A stretch of 64,000 bases of DNA from Conchocele bisecta (taxonomy: Eukaryota; Mollusca; Bivalvia; Lucinida; Thyasiridae). A model generated the notes under the pieces. It saw nothing but the letters and a program-made list of their open reading frames with translations, was not told where the DNA came from and made no database searches. How positions within the stretch are numbered: the first letter of the stretch is position 1; every line of letters begins with the position of its first letter. The translations under genes were made by a program, and so were the position numbers. This document shows, piece by piece, positions 20,501 through 30,196 of this stretch. The stretch lies in contig CM055266.1 in NCBI GenBank assembly GCA_029237695.1, forward strand, positions 12,355,805 to 12,419,804, given 5' to 3'.

Positions 20501-23500
20501 TTTATAAGACTGGTCCATACTATATACGTTCCACTCATGAATGATATAATTTATGTTTACACACTTTTCTGAATAGTTTAACTTTTACAATACCGAAATT
20601 AATTTTGTCATCTGTGTCTTTTATAGTTCCATGTGTTCCCAGTTTGAATAGCAGTTTTCCTTTAACTCTTTGCATGCTGGGAAATTTGTGGGCTATAAAT
20701 AGTTCAAAAATAGCAGATGACAATTCATTATATTTTCTTTTATTTCTAAATGTCATGAATATGTCTTGGAATTTCATGAGAATTGTGTCCGGAGGACACA
20801 ATTCTAATGAAATTTCAAGACATATTTACAGAGAGAAATAAAACATATATATACTCCTAATTCGTTTGGCGGATATTTTCGCCGCTAGCATGCAAAGAGT
20901 TAAATAAAATAATTGTTTTTTGATGATCTGGGTGTAGCTTTCACTCTATTACACTTTTGGAGAGAAAGTACATAATTGTAATATATTCATGTTTTGTCTA
21001 GCTCCATCTGAATGCAATGTTTAACTATTTCACCCCCAAGTAGCTGGAATGGAATTTGATATATCAATTTTCCAACCAATCCACTTGTCACAAAATGATT
21101 TTCAAACAAGTCCATTTATGAAAAGGGGGTGTTCTTGTTCTCAAAAATATGAAAATTTCTTGCAAAAAGTGCAGATCCTGATGTCACGAGCCGGCTCATC
21201 TGGATCTACACTTTTTGCCAATACCACTATGCACGCCTGTGGTGTTTAACCCAGGCACGGATACAGGGGGGGGGGTCCAGGGGGTCCGGACCCCCCTCTG
21301 CTCCCGGCCAAAAAAAAAAAAAAAGACGAAAATCTACAATACTCGAATAGTTGGATGACTTTTTTCGTGGCCTAGGTGTCAGGAAATCGCATCTGCGGCG
21401 ATCTGGCATTTAAAAATTTCCTGGGAGAGGACCCCCAGACTTGACGATTTCGCGCGCGCGGAGTTCGGGTACGCCAAATTTTAATTACAGACCCCCCCCC
21501 CTGCAATTATTTTGGTATCCGCGCCTGTAACCCTTCCTACGCTGTTGACGGAAATTTCCGTCTGCTGTTTTTCATTTTTGTTTTAATTCTTAACAAAAAA
21601 CTGGTTTTGACAGCGCATGAGACTCGTCTCCAATGGAGACGATTCTCATCTGCTGTCAAAGCCTGGTTTTTGTCGAGAAATATTGAAAATAAAACATTTC
21701 CAGCAGACGACAGCATTTAATTCAGCGAAGTAAGGGTTAAAGGGTTAATTAATACATTTGTCGAGCCATGTGATTTTGTACCAAAGAAGATGTTTTCAAG
21801 AGAAATATTCACAGAAACCATGATATTTTCTGTAAATGATGTTGAAATCTTCATAGAAAATGAATATATACAGAAATATTATTATGTTTTGTAAATATTT
21901 TTCGTGAGATATATTTACTGAAACAGCCATATTTTATATTTTTATAAATGATATTGAAAGTTGACGAAATCTTCAAATTTTATTCCGCATTTGCTCTGAA
22001 CATTTTGTCAACTTTTGACGTCATTTACAGAAAATATTTTAATTGTTTTTCATGAAATATCGCACATCTTCTTAGCTACGAAATCAGGTTGATTGTCTGA
22101 TATGCTTGTATTGTTTGTGCCAGTTTGTTTCCTTCGCTACTGCGTGAGGGGTCCTACAGTACAATACGACTTGGGGCCTACGAGCCGATGAAGCGATTAT
22201 TTGGGGCCACGGACCCGGCACATACACCTTTGTGGAAGAAAATCTGTTCCGGAGCCATTTGTGGTTAGTAGTACTTAGAGGTTTAAATATGTGGCTTGTT
22301 TGATATCGGCCTCGGTATCGGCCCGAGGTAACTTGGTATCAGCCTGAGGTAACTTGGTATCAGCCTGAGACAACAAAACAACACTTACCTGAAAAAAATA
22401 AATCTCTTACACGTATTTATTTACATAACAACATTTATTTCTTTTCATGATATTAACGTATTTACTCCCCTTTAATTTCACCATCTGTTATTTATATTAA
22501 TTATCATTAGTAATTGGAATTAAAGTGAATTAAAACATATATTCTATTGGTGGTTTCATGACTTATTATTGTACAACTTAACACATACATGTAAGAATAA
22601 TAGCTATTTTCTTTACTTAATATATAATTTATACCTGATTACAACTGTAATTCATGTCGATCATTTGCTGAATTATTTACTCATGCATACCGGTATATAG
22701 GATTTATGAACAAATTACCGTTTATGTTTGACAGAAAAAGAACCTTTGTGCATTCTGGCTGTAAGTCTCCCTGCTTTACAGACATACATTTTAGGTTACC
22801 TCTATACAGGTGCATTCCCATCTGTATATGACCTTGCTGTTAACCTTGAACAGACATGAAACCCCAATCAATCGATCAATCACAATCAACCAACCAATCA
22901 TTCGGTCAATCAACCAATCCCTGCAGGTGCCATTGGCAGTTGTATAGCAACTCCCACAGACCTGATCAAGGTGCGAATGCAGGCCGAGGGGAAAGTCACG
23001 GATGCGGAGACGAGGCGGTGCAAGTCAACGTTTTCTGCCCTGGCCAACAGCTGGAGGGAGGGCGGGGTGAGGGGGCTGTATGTGGGGGTGGGGCCCACGG
23101 TACAGAGGGCAGCCATCCTCACTGCCACACAGGTATGTCAGGCCTTTCTCCATATTGTCTCCAGCCCATTACAGCGATTTGGTTCAAATAATTAAGCCAT
23201 TTTTAGCCAGGTTGATTGGTGAAAGCCGGGTGGGCGGGCGGTGGGCGGCGTCCACAATCAATGTTAAGTTTTCGTGTTTGAGTCCATTTCTTTGTTTCTG
23301 TACCACATAGGACCACCAAACTTTCACAGCTTCATAATTAAGGGGTGCCCACCACATATCACTATCCAACATGTTACTTTTTTTTTAACTTGACCCATTT
23401 TTTCCGCGCTGTCGACTTAGCCATTTTCAATGTTAAGTTTTCACGTTTTCAATGTTAAGTTTTCGTGTTTAAGTCCATTTCTTTGGTACTGTACCACCTA

Positions 23501-26500
23501 GGACCACCAAACTTTCACAGCTTCATAATCAAGGGGTGCCCACCACATATCACTATCCAACATGTTACTTTTTTAGCCAGGTTTTTTTAAAAAAAATCCA
23601 GGCTATTGGATTGGCGAAAGCCGGGCGGGCAGGTGGTGGGGCGGGCGGGCGGGCGGGCGGGTGCGGGGGGGGCGGGGCGGGCGGCGGCGTCCACAATCAA
23701 TGTTATGTTTTCGTGTTTGAGTCCATTTCTTTGTTACGTACCACCTAGGACCACCAAACTTTCACAGCTTCATAATCAAGGGGTGCCCACCACATATCAC
23801 TATCCAACATGTTACTTTTTTTTTAACTTGACCCATTTTTTCCGCGCATTCGACTTAGCCATTTTCAATGTTAAGTTTTTGCGTTTACAATGTTAAGTTT
23901 TTGTGTTTAAGTCCATTTCTTTGGTACTGTTCCACCTAGGGCCATCAAACTTTCACAGCTTCATAATCAAGGGGTGCCCACCACATATCACTATCCAACA
24001 TGTTACTTTTTTTTTTAGCTTGACCCATTTTTTCCGCGCAGTCGACTTACCCATTTTCAATGTTAAGTTTTCGCGTTTACAATGTTAAGTTTTCGTGTTT
24101 ATGTCCATTTCTTTTGGTACTGTACCACCTAGGACCACCAAACTTTCACAGCTTCATAACCAAGGGGTGCCTACCACATGCAACTATCCAACATGTGACC
24201 ATTTTTTTACCTTCACCTATTATTTCTACGTAATTGACTTAGCCATTTTCAACGTTAACTTTTTAACGTACGTCTGGTTAAATTTTTTAAATACTATATC
24301 TCTGCAACTGCTTCGCCCATTACCTTGAAACTTCACATGGGTGTTTATCATCATCCATATTTTCATTCTACCCCCCAACCGTGCGGTCCCTGTGCCCAAT
24401 GTCAAGGTCAAAATTACTTTGAATTTTTTTGTTAAAGTTTTTTCGTGTACTATATCTCTGCAACTGCTTCACCCAATACCTTGATACTTCACATGGGTGT
24501 TTATCATCATTGTCGCACCTGCTTGCGGAAAGCACGATCCTGTGCCCAATGTCAAGGTCAAATTACTTTGAATTTTTTTGTTACAGTTTGTTCCTGTACT
24601 ATATCTCTGCAACTGCTTCACCCAATACCTTGATACTTCACATGGGTGTTTATCATCATTGTCGCACCTGCTTGCGGAAAGCGTGATATCGTCGGCATTT
24701 TGGCATACGTCCGTCCGTTCGTCCGTGTGTCCGGTTAAAGTTTTTTGGTTAAAGTTTTTCCATCTACTATATCTATTTTTTTAGTGTCCATGCATGCCTT
24801 GCCCCAAGGCGCGACATGCAGGCCACGGCCATCTAGTCTACAAAAAGTGGGTATAATTATGTTATCCAAGTGTCTATGCTTGGAAAAAACCTGGCCTTCG
24901 TGGCTTTGCCTCGTTTCTTGTTTTAGTTAACTTGACCCATTTTTTCTGCGCAGTCGACTTACCCATTTTCAACGTTAAGTTTTCGCGTTTACAATGTTAA
25001 GTTTTTGTGTTTAAGTCCATTTCTTTGGTACTGTACCACCTAGGACCACCAAACTTTCACAGCTTCATAACCAAGGGGTGCCTACCACATACAACTATCC
25101 AACATGTGACCATTTTTTTACCTTCACCTATTATTTCTACGTAATTGACTTAGCCATTTTCAACGTTAACTTTTTAAACGTACGTCTGGTTAAATTTTTT
25201 GGTTAAAACTTTTTTGTTATACTATATCTCTGCAACTGCTTCGCCCATTACCTTGAAACTTCACATGGGTGTTTATCATCGTCCATATTTTCATTCTAAC
25301 CCCCAACCGTGCTGCCCCTGTGCGCAATGTCAAGGTCAAATTACTTTGAATTTATTTGTTAAAGTTTTTTCGTGTACTATATCTCTACAACTGCTTCACC
25401 CATTACCTTGATACTTCACATGGGTTTTTATCATCATTGTCGCACCCGCTTGCGGAAAGCGCGATATCGTCGGCATTTTGGCATACGTCCGTCCGTACGT
25501 ACGTCCGTCTGTGTGTCTGGTTAAAGTTTTTTCTTTAAAGTTTTTCCATCTACTATATCTATTTTTTTAGTGTCCATGCCTCGCCCCAAGGCGCGACATG
25601 CAGGCCACGGCCATCTAGTCTACAAAAAGTGGGTATAATTATGTTATCCAAGTGTCCATGCTTGGAAAAAACCTGGCCTTCGTGGCTTTGCCTCGTTTCT
25701 TGTTAAAACATGTATCTATCAAACTGCTTGTGATAATCAGTAACCAAAACATTCATATTCTGCATAAATATATTTTCTTTCAAAAACTTTATATTTCTTT
25801 CAAATTGGTAAAGTACGTACTGAACTACATGTTTGAAAGTAAAGATGGAAATACATGTATAAGTCTATGTGATTTTAACTTTCGTGCAATTACTTCTGTC
25901 CACCTACTAGTACTGTATACAGTAGAACTTCGATAACTAGAACAGGTCTGGCTCGAACACCATGGAAAACTCGAACTGGTTCGACAGTCCCGGCAAATTT
26001 CCTATATAATTCATGTAATAAAACACCTTAAACTCGAACTATGAATTACTCGAACAGTCGAACCTGTGGATTAGTCCCGTGGACGGTCAAACAGTGGTAA
26101 TTACCGCTAATAACTCGAACAGGTAAGTCTGTGATCAGCTGTTTGTCTAACGAGGTGCGAATTCCACCATTGCGGGCGGTCGCGTTGAATAGTTTCCCTT
26201 GACGCGGGATGACATTAAATCACGAATCGCAAACAATAGCGGCGTGAATTACGGGCGTGAATTAAATGCGTTATGTGTCATGAACAAACGTTTACTTAAA
26301 TTTAACTTTGACAGAAGATGTGTCAATAACAAACAAACCGAAATCATGGAATTCTTCAGGCATTAATTTATAGTGTTTATAATTGTATACTGGCATTGTT
26401 TCGTTTATATTTTCCGTTTGTATGTTTATTCCAACCACTGTGCTATGTGCTATTTTTAGACACTGGGAATACCAGTATTATGTATAGACGCAAAGCGGAA

Positions 26501-29500
26501 CATAGCGGTTTATTTGACGTATAATTACATGTAAATATTGAATAAAACAGCAACTTTACAATTGTATTTGTTATTTTTCATTTCTCCCTCCAAATGTAAT
26601 GCATATACAATGGCATGTCACATCGGTCATCTCATATATTCACATAAGTGATTTTATTGACTGAATGTGACAGTACATTTTTTAAACTTCATTCCCTTGA
26701 ACTATGCATCGCTCGAACTCAAACTCGATTCCGTTGCCGGTTCGAGCGATCGAAGTTCTACTGTATTTACATACCTGCATAAAATGCCATTCAGTTCCGT
26801 GCGAGTTATTTGTTATACTTTCTGTGGGTGATATTCTAACTACATGTAGGGCCATCCATAATTATATCTCCATTTCTTGTAACCCGACCGACCCGCTAAA
26901 AACGGTGCGACCCGATTTTTTTTATTGCAATTTCGTTTACAATTGTTTTTTTTACAATTTTTTTTACCTTTTTTTTTTTTTTTTTTTTTTTCAATTTAGT
27001 GCTACAGTGGGTTAAAAGGGTTAATATAATCTCTGGCCCTAAATGGCATACATGTTCATACAACAACACATACAGCAATTGACATACTTTTATTGCAAGA
27101 CTTGCAATATTGAATTTAAAAATTATTAATATTAAACAGGTACAATATTTTAACACTTGCAATGCAAGTGTTAAAATATTGTACCTTTTTAATATTAATA
27201 ATTTTTAAATTCATATTGTACCTTTTTAATATTAATAATTTTTAAATTCATATTGTACCTTTTTAATATTAATAATTTTTAAATTCAATATGTCATGTGA
27301 CAGAAAAAAAAGAAATTGCCTACCGACCGACCCACTTCTAAAATTCTGGGTCGGGTTACAGGAAACAAACAATTTTTTAAGGATGGCCTAGTTAAATAAC
27401 AACCTGACCCAATTAAGAACAACTGCTGCATGTTTTCATTCATGTATGACCTTGTTTCAGTATCTGTGTAGGGTAGAATCAATCTAAACTGGACATCCTT
27501 CACACCCCATTGTGTTGAATTTAGATCGATGTTATTGTACCGTAATCTATTTCATTGTTGTGTCTGTTCATGGTTGAAAATGTCAAAGAAATATTCATAG
27601 AGTTATTAATTGCAGTGGAACCTCTCTAAACCGGACACCCTGATGTGTCCGGTTTAGAGAGATACCACTGTACTAGAGGGATGGATGCAACCAGATGTTG
27701 CGAGTTCAATGCCCGCCCTAGTCGTGAAAAATACTCTCATCTTATTTCCACCCCTCTGGTCCTTCAGATGAGACTTTAATTGATGTCCTGTCCCTACACA
27801 GGGACGCTGGAAGCATCGTAAGATTGGTGCGGCGAATCTACTGGGTGCCCTCGCTACCCACCCAACGTGTATGTTGTTACCCCTCCGTTGAACCGTCTCG
27901 CCACCACCTACACTAATCTTGTGTATTTTTATTATTTCAAAGAATGAGATTGCCAATAGATGTTTAGAAACACTGACATCTAGGCAAGATTTACGAGTGA
28001 TTAACATTTTGATTTTGGCGTGGTATCTCTGCAACAGGTGCCCGCCTACGACCATACGAAACACACGATCCTGAACGCGGAGCTGATGGGGGAGGGGATT
28101 CCCCTACACGTGGTGTCGGCGATGATGGCGGGCTTCTGTAGCGCTGTCACCACGTCGCCCATCGACGTCATCAAGACACGCATCATGAACCAGTGTAAGT
28201 ACTGACCACTGAGTGACTGATCGTGTAATACACAACCGCCTACGTTAATCTTGCCCAAATGTCAACATTTCTGAACATCTATTGGGCAATCTCAACTCAC
28301 AATCAAGCAGTTTGAGTGGCTGAGCCTGAGCTGTATCACAGCTCAGACTCAGCCAATCAAGCTGCTTGATTTCAAGCACACTATTCAAGTGTTTTGAAAG
28401 AAAGACGTTAACAGATATTTACAAGATTAGTGCAGGCGGTTGTGTATGATGTTGACTGAATGGTGGGCATTTCCTGAAGTGGGCGTCGTCAAGACCTGCA
28501 TCAGGAACCTGTGTATGTACTGACTATGTTGTAGTATGGTTGACCGAATCTTGGGCATATACTGAAGTTTTCTAAACAATAGATCAGCTTAACCCTTACA
28601 CTGCTGAATTAAATTTTCCTTCTGCCGTTTATTAGTACTCCTCCGAGAATTGGCGGTGCTCTATAGGTTTCGCCCTGTCTGTTCGCCTGTCTGTCCGTTT
28701 ATTTTTTGGAAGTTTTATAAGAGTTTCTCAAATCACCTATAATTTCTCTTTGCCTTCAGCTAATGTCTTCATATTGCACACATGCCTTGCTTGAGTAACG
28801 ATACATCCTTCCACATTAATACAGCTACCCTCTGTACTTGTGATATGTCTGTTTATTTGTTTAAACTTTTTGTAATAGTTTTTCTAATCACCTATAGGGG
28901 CCCTAAGTGCGTCGACAGAACGCATTTTCTAGTTATTTTTATTTTCCATCCGGCTGACCTGGTATACCTGTAGCCTATTTCACCAACATTGCAAAGTATA
29001 CTTTTCTAGCAAAGTGTACTTTGAGGGAGTAATCATTTATTTTTCCTGAAATGCATTATTTCATATAGAAAGTATGCAGAATTATTATACTGAATTTATT
29101 ACATTATCACAGCCAAATTGGCTGTGATAATGTAATAAATTCAGTATAATAAAAATTAATAAATTTATCCTAAAATTGAAAATTTCTCCCTCAAACTATA
29201 CTTTGATAGAAAAGTATACTTTGCAATGTTGGTGAAATAGGCCCCTGGTTGCAAAGACCACACGACCCATTTCTCCAGTTACAGCCACAATGCTCATGCA
29301 ATGTATGATCACCATTTGAAAAGTCTCCTTCTTTGCGAAACAAGAACAAATAAAATGTTCATACGTGTGTCTCTAAAAGTGTATTGCAAATATAGCAAAG
29401 TAACTGGGCATGTGAGAAAGTCTACATGCCCACCATATTACTGTGTACGGGATAATATGGAGTTTCTTGGAATACCGTAATAAACCTAAATATTCACACA

Positions 29501-29903
29501 CAATTTATTCTTGGAAACACATACAAATATATGGTTTCCCACACTGAAGTGTCCCAATAGTTAGTAATATTCTACTGGATTATCACAATAACAATATATT
29601 TGAATACCATTTCTTTTGGGAAACCCCTATGAAATATGAAATAGGGGTTTCCCAAGACAAATGATGTCCGAATACGTAGGGTTATTTTGTTGCATTGTGC
29701 TGTAGTAAAATTATATTCCAGGCCAAAATGCCAAGCCATACACATCTGCCTTTGACTGTTTTGTGAAGACGGTGAAATCTGAAGGCCCTCTGGGACTGTA
29801 TAAAGGCTTCATACCAAATTGGATGAGGATCGGCCCACACACGATTGTAACATTCTTCATATTTGAACAACTGCGGAAGGCTGTAGGTATGGCACCAGTG
29901 TGA
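17433..29903 (+). CDS. ucpB: Mitochondrial carrier (SLC25), UCP/ucpB-like, six exons
   Basis: Complete gene of 306 aa: exons 17433-17508, 19389-19548, 22124-22263, 22927-23132, 28038-28194 and 29722-29903. Every junction has GT/AG and the phases join in frame. Three carrier repeats are present: PIDVVK (29-34), PTDLIK (135-140) and PIDVIK (235-240), each followed by an acidic-G-x-x-G loop (EGVLGLYKG, EGGVRGLYVG, EGPLGLYKG). Six membrane helices are expected in the mitochondrial inner membrane. SYSTIRLGAYEP (89-100) and the C-terminal PNWMRIGPHTIVTFFIFEQL place it in the uncoupling-protein-like branch (UCP, SLC25A14/30, ucpB), which moves small anions or dissipates the proton gradient; the substrate cannot be read from sequence. 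The usual length is about 300 aa. ATG 17433 is the first in frame for exon 1, and helix 1 (WRFLLAGSSNMCGATVTNP) follows at once. Introns are full of repeats. It converges with the PM20D1 gene at 43688-57619. Confidence 0.9.
17621..17965. mobile_element. CAGGCGCGGATAC element, right end lost, in intron 1
   Basis: Starts CAGGCGCGGATACAG and contains GTAATTAAAATTCTGCGTAC, CGCGCGAAATCG and TGTCAGGAAATCG-type sequence matching, in inverted orientation, the complete copy at 21252-21527. G-runs at 17648-17707 and C-runs near 17940-17961 replace the ends. No right terminal inverted repeat is visible. Confidence 0.65.
18060..18320 (+). repeat. CAATC-tailed repeat fragments
   Basis: Two tandem pieces, each with a TTTCCGTCTGTA/TTCCTGTCTGTA block, TGAATGGATGTAAAAC and a (AATC)n or (AGTC)n tail. 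The same tail type precedes carrier exons 2 (19250-19320) and 4 (22795-22920). Likely 3' ends of a SINE or RTE-type LINE ending in a tetranucleotide repeat. Confidence 0.6.
18316..18748. mobile_element. GGGCGGATTCAGG element in carrier intron 1
   Basis: Left end GGGCGGATTCAGGGGG and right end CCTGGATCCGCTCC are imperfect inverses. The body (ATCATGTCTAAACATACTGT, CGCCAGAACGCAGGAAATGC, CCCCCGGACCCCCT) recurs at 55056-55290 in the same orientation. Non-coding DNA element; superfamily not assigned. Confidence 0.65.
18783..19168. mobile_element. CTCCAGATAAG MITE with 6-bp duplication CTAATA
   Basis: Ends CAGTGCTCCAGATAAG and CTTATCTGGAGCCCTG; CTAATA at 18777-18782 and 19169-19174. The interior is a long hairpin with ATTGGGTATTTCAAAATTTT and TGTGGTCTGTTTATTG arms. 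Copies at 19579-19949 and 49585-49988; terminal fragments at 32338-32372 and 34255-34293. Confidence 0.8.
19190..19330 (+). repeat. CCGA/CAATC simple repeats before exon 2
   Basis: CCGACCTACCGACC and GACCGACCGACCGAC runs, then TGTTGAATGGATAGG and CAATCAATCAATCACTC. These end about 60 nt before the exon 2 acceptor (AG at 19387-19388). Confidence 0.7.
19389..19548 (+). CDS. ucpB: Carrier gene exon 2
   Basis: Residues 26-79. Carries the first signature PIDVVKIRMQ and the matrix helix/loop RIVRNEGVLGLYKG. Acceptor CCTGACAG, donor GTGAGA at 19549. Phase 1 in, phase 2 out, matching both neighbours. Confidence 0.92.
19579..19949. mobile_element. CTCCAGATAAG MITE, second copy, in carrier intron 2
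   Basis: CAGAGCTCCAGATAAG to TTATCTGGAGACCTG, starting only 30 bp after the exon 2 donor. Flanks GATCAGTCTT (19569-19578) and GATCAGGCTT (19950-19959) match at 9 of 10 positions, which could be a longer target duplication or chance. Confidence 0.75.
19968..20155. repeat. AATAACCCTAAATATT family repeat
   Basis: ACCCTAAATTTTTGGACATA at the left and GTTCAAATATTTAGGTTTATTACGG at the right form inverted ends; a GGAAACCCATG/TTTCC hairpin lies near 20096. Same family as 3381-4096, 29472-29690 and 29995-30194. Confidence 0.65.
20156..20345. repeat. GATCAG dispersed repeat copy
   Basis: TGGAGACATGGGACTTATGA, TAGCTCCTGATC, CACTCCTGTAGACTGATA, TTGCTTATTAAACGGGTG and CAGACCCTGATCAGACTG align in order with 34570-34745 and 51765-51915. 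Right end decayed. Confidence 0.6.
20666..20899. mobile_element. piggyBac-like MITE, GCATGCAAAGAG family, copy 2
   Basis: TTAA at 20662-20665 and 20900-20903; ends CTCTTTGCATGC and GCATGCAAAGAG; central palindrome around GTGTCCGGAGGACAC. In carrier intron 2, inverted relative to the copy at 1718-1954. Confidence 0.85.
21000..21245. repeat. GTGCAGATCCTGATG family repeat
   Basis: Has AAAGTGCAGATCCTGATG, the hairpin CGAGCCGGCTC and CATCTGGATCTACACTTTTTG; related to 45700-45880 and 53630-53770. It is bounded on the right by the TTAA at 21246. Confidence 0.55.
21250..21736. mobile_element. piggyBac-like MITE split by another MITE
   Basis: TTAA at 21246-21249 and 21737-21740; left end CC(TAACC)CTTCCTACGCTG, right end GCGAAGTAAGGG, central palindrome CTCCAATGGAG with GACAGCGCATGAGAC-type arms. 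The first two bases after the left TTAA are separated from the rest by the element 21252-21527. Confidence 0.75.
21252..21527. mobile_element. CAGGCGCGGATAC MITE with 5-bp duplication TAACC
   Basis: Left end CAGGCACGGATACAGG, right end GGTATCCGCGCCTG; TAACC at 21247-21251 and 21528-21532. It landed inside the terminal TTAACCCTT of a piggyBac-like MITE. Contains a run of 14 A and C-runs. Inverted copy at 17621-17965. Confidence 0.85.
22124..22263 (+). CDS. ucpB: Carrier gene exon 3
   Basis: Completes G79 and encodes residues 80-125: LFPSLLREGSYSTIRLGAYE and KKICSGAIC, that is helix 2, the cytosolic link and the start of helix 3. Acceptor TTTGTGCCAG, donor GTTAGT at 22264. Confidence 0.92.
22264..22794 (+). 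other. Carrier intron 3, first part
   Basis: Near 22305-22370 there is a degenerate tandem of about 22 bp (GGTATCAGCCTGAGGTAACTT, three units). The remainder is AT-rich with no recognised element. Confidence 0.6.
22795..22922 (+). repeat. CAATC-tailed repeat abutting the exon 4 splice site
   Basis: GGTTACCTCTATACAGGTGC, CTGTATATGACCTTGCTGTT and CATGAAACCCCAATC run into (CAATC/CAACC)n ending CAACCAATCC; CTGCAG then opens exon 4. The tail therefore supplies the region where the polypyrimidine tract and branch point normally lie. Confidence 0.7.
22927..23132 (+). CDS. ucpB: Carrier gene exon 4
   Basis: Residues 126-194, with GSCIATPTDLIKVRMQAEG, the second signature, and REGGVRGLYVGVGPTVQRAA. 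Acceptor CTGCAG, donor GTATGT at 23133. Ends on a codon boundary. GC-rich compared with its surroundings, as expected for coding sequence here. Confidence 0.93.
23205..25705 (+). mobile_element. Tandem-core ('pearl'-like) elements in carrier intron 4
   Basis: Two starts with TTAGCCAGGTT (23205 and 23573) are each followed by GGCGAAAGCC and a (GGGC)n-rich tract. Then comes a tandem array of about 190-bp units (AATGTTAAGTTTTCGTGTTT, CACCAAACTTTCACAGCTTC, CACTATCCAACATGT) at about 23258, 23452, 23698, 23889, 24081 and 24990, and a second array (ATATCTCTGCAACTGCTTC, CTTCACATGGGTGTTTATC). The 3' block GTGTCCATG...CTTTGCCTCGTTTCTTGTT occurs at 24787-24930 and 25570-25705. The design resembles oyster pearl elements, which are thought to be Helitron-related; that assignment is inference. 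An inverted copy is at 47535-48699. Confidence 0.7.
25920..26763. mobile_element. Tc1/mariner-pogo (Tigger)-like non-autonomous element, TA flanks
   Basis: Left end CAGTAGAACTTCGATAACTA, right end GATCGAAGTTCTACTG, flanked by TA on both sides (25918-25919, 26764-26765). CTCGAACAGG/CCGGTTCGAG lies inside the ends. 844 bp, no transposase ORF. Shorter relative with matching ends at 42814-43299. Confidence 0.8.
26847..27390. mobile_element. TAGGCCATCC-ended element with internal palindrome
   Basis: Ends TAGGGCCATCCATAATT and AATTTTTTAAGGATGGCCTA, with TTGTAACCCGACCGACCCG and GGGTCGGGTTACAGG inside. Contains a T-run (26970-26990) and, at 27112-27286, a palindrome in which one arm is triplicated. 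Confidence 0.7.
27112..27286. repeat. Asymmetric hairpin: 37-bp unit three times on one arm
   Basis: The right arm holds three exact copies of a 37-bp unit (starts 27176, 27213, 27250; begins ATATTGTACCTTTTTAATAT). The left arm (27112-27149) has one complementary copy. The loop region is TTAACACTTGCAATGCAAGT, itself palindromic. Confidence 0.9.
27613..27670. mobile_element. Minimal Tigger-like palindrome, CAGTGGAACC ends
   Basis: CAGTGGAACCTCTCTAAACC and CCGGACAC pair with the right arm ending ACCACTG; TA follows on the right. Related hairpins at 30861-30930 and 39249-39317. Consists of little more than two terminal repeats. Confidence 0.65.
27671..27900 (+). repeat. SINE fragment joined to part of the CAGGGGCG MITE
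   Basis: GCGAGTTCAATGCCC (B-box-like) and CTCTGGTCCTTCAGATGAGACT resemble the SINE 15339-15679. From 27798, CAGGGACGCTGGAAGCATC to GAACCGTCTCG matches 13548-13648 inverted. Right border not clear. Confidence 0.5.
28038..28194 (+). CDS. ucpB: Carrier gene exon 5
   Basis: Residues 195-246 plus one base: VPAYDHTKHTIL, helix 5 (VSAMMAGFCSAVTTS) and the third signature PIDVIKTRIMNQ. Acceptor TGCAACAG, donor GTAAGT at 28195. Confidence 0.93.
28229..28452. mobile_element. TA-flanked foldback, CACAACCGCC ends, in intron 5
   Basis: TA-CACAACCGCCTACGTTAATC at the left and GGCGGTTGTG-TA at the right; central palindrome GCTGAGCCTGAGCTGTATCA with AATCAAGCAG arms. Related copy upstream of PM20D1 at 58118-58345. 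The TA border suggests a Tc1/mariner-type MITE. Confidence 0.7.
28968..29255. repeat. Foldback repeat, TAGCCTATTTCACC family
   Basis: GTAGCCTATTTCACCAACAT and ATGTTGGTGAAATAGGC ends; palindrome around TCACAGCCAAATTGGCTGTGA at 29107-29127. Same family as 8506-8808. Confidence 0.8.
29472..29690. repeat. AATAACCCTAAATATT family repeat
   Basis: ACCGTAATAAACCTAAATAT left end, ACGTAGGGTTATT right end, inner hairpin GGGAAACCCCTAT...ATAGGGGTTTCCC. Ends about 30 bp before the final carrier exon. Confidence 0.7.
29722..29903 (+). CDS. ucpB: Carrier gene exon 6 (terminal)
   Basis: Residues 247-306 and the TGA at 29901-29903. Encodes FVKTVKSEGPLGLYKGF and the sixth helix, RIGPHTIVTFFIFEQLRK. Acceptor TATATTCCAG. 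Confidence 0.93.
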
Positions 29904-29994
29904 TTCTGTGGATGTGGCATGGATGGTGGATTTCTATGGGGGCACTGTTTTGGTCTTCAATAGCATTTTGTGATATCACCCATTCAAATACCAT

Positions 29995-30194
29995 AATGAC
30001 CCTAACATTTGGATAAATGGTGAAACACATAAACATATTTGGCTTCAGCACAACAGTGAGTGTGCCAATATTTAGGGTTTGTATGGCAGTACTGGTGTAA
30101 TCAGAAAAACAATATATTTGGATACAATTTGTTTTGGGAAACCCCTATAGGGGTTTCCCAAAGCAAATTGTGACCGAATATTTAGGGTTAATAA
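29995..30194. repeat. AATAACCCTAAATATT family repeat downstream of the carrier
   Basis: TAATGACCCTAACATTTGG at the left, GAATATTTAGGGTTAATAA at the right, centre GGGAAACCCCTATAGGGGTTTCCC (24-bp perfect palindrome). Probably within the 3' UTR or just beyond it. Confidence 0.7.
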
Positions 30195-30196
30195 AG

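Noticed and set aside
23205..25705. CRISPR-like array
   Set aside because: Units are about 190 bp, diverged, contiguous and flanked by transposon-type ends in an animal intron; no short repeats with unique spacers.
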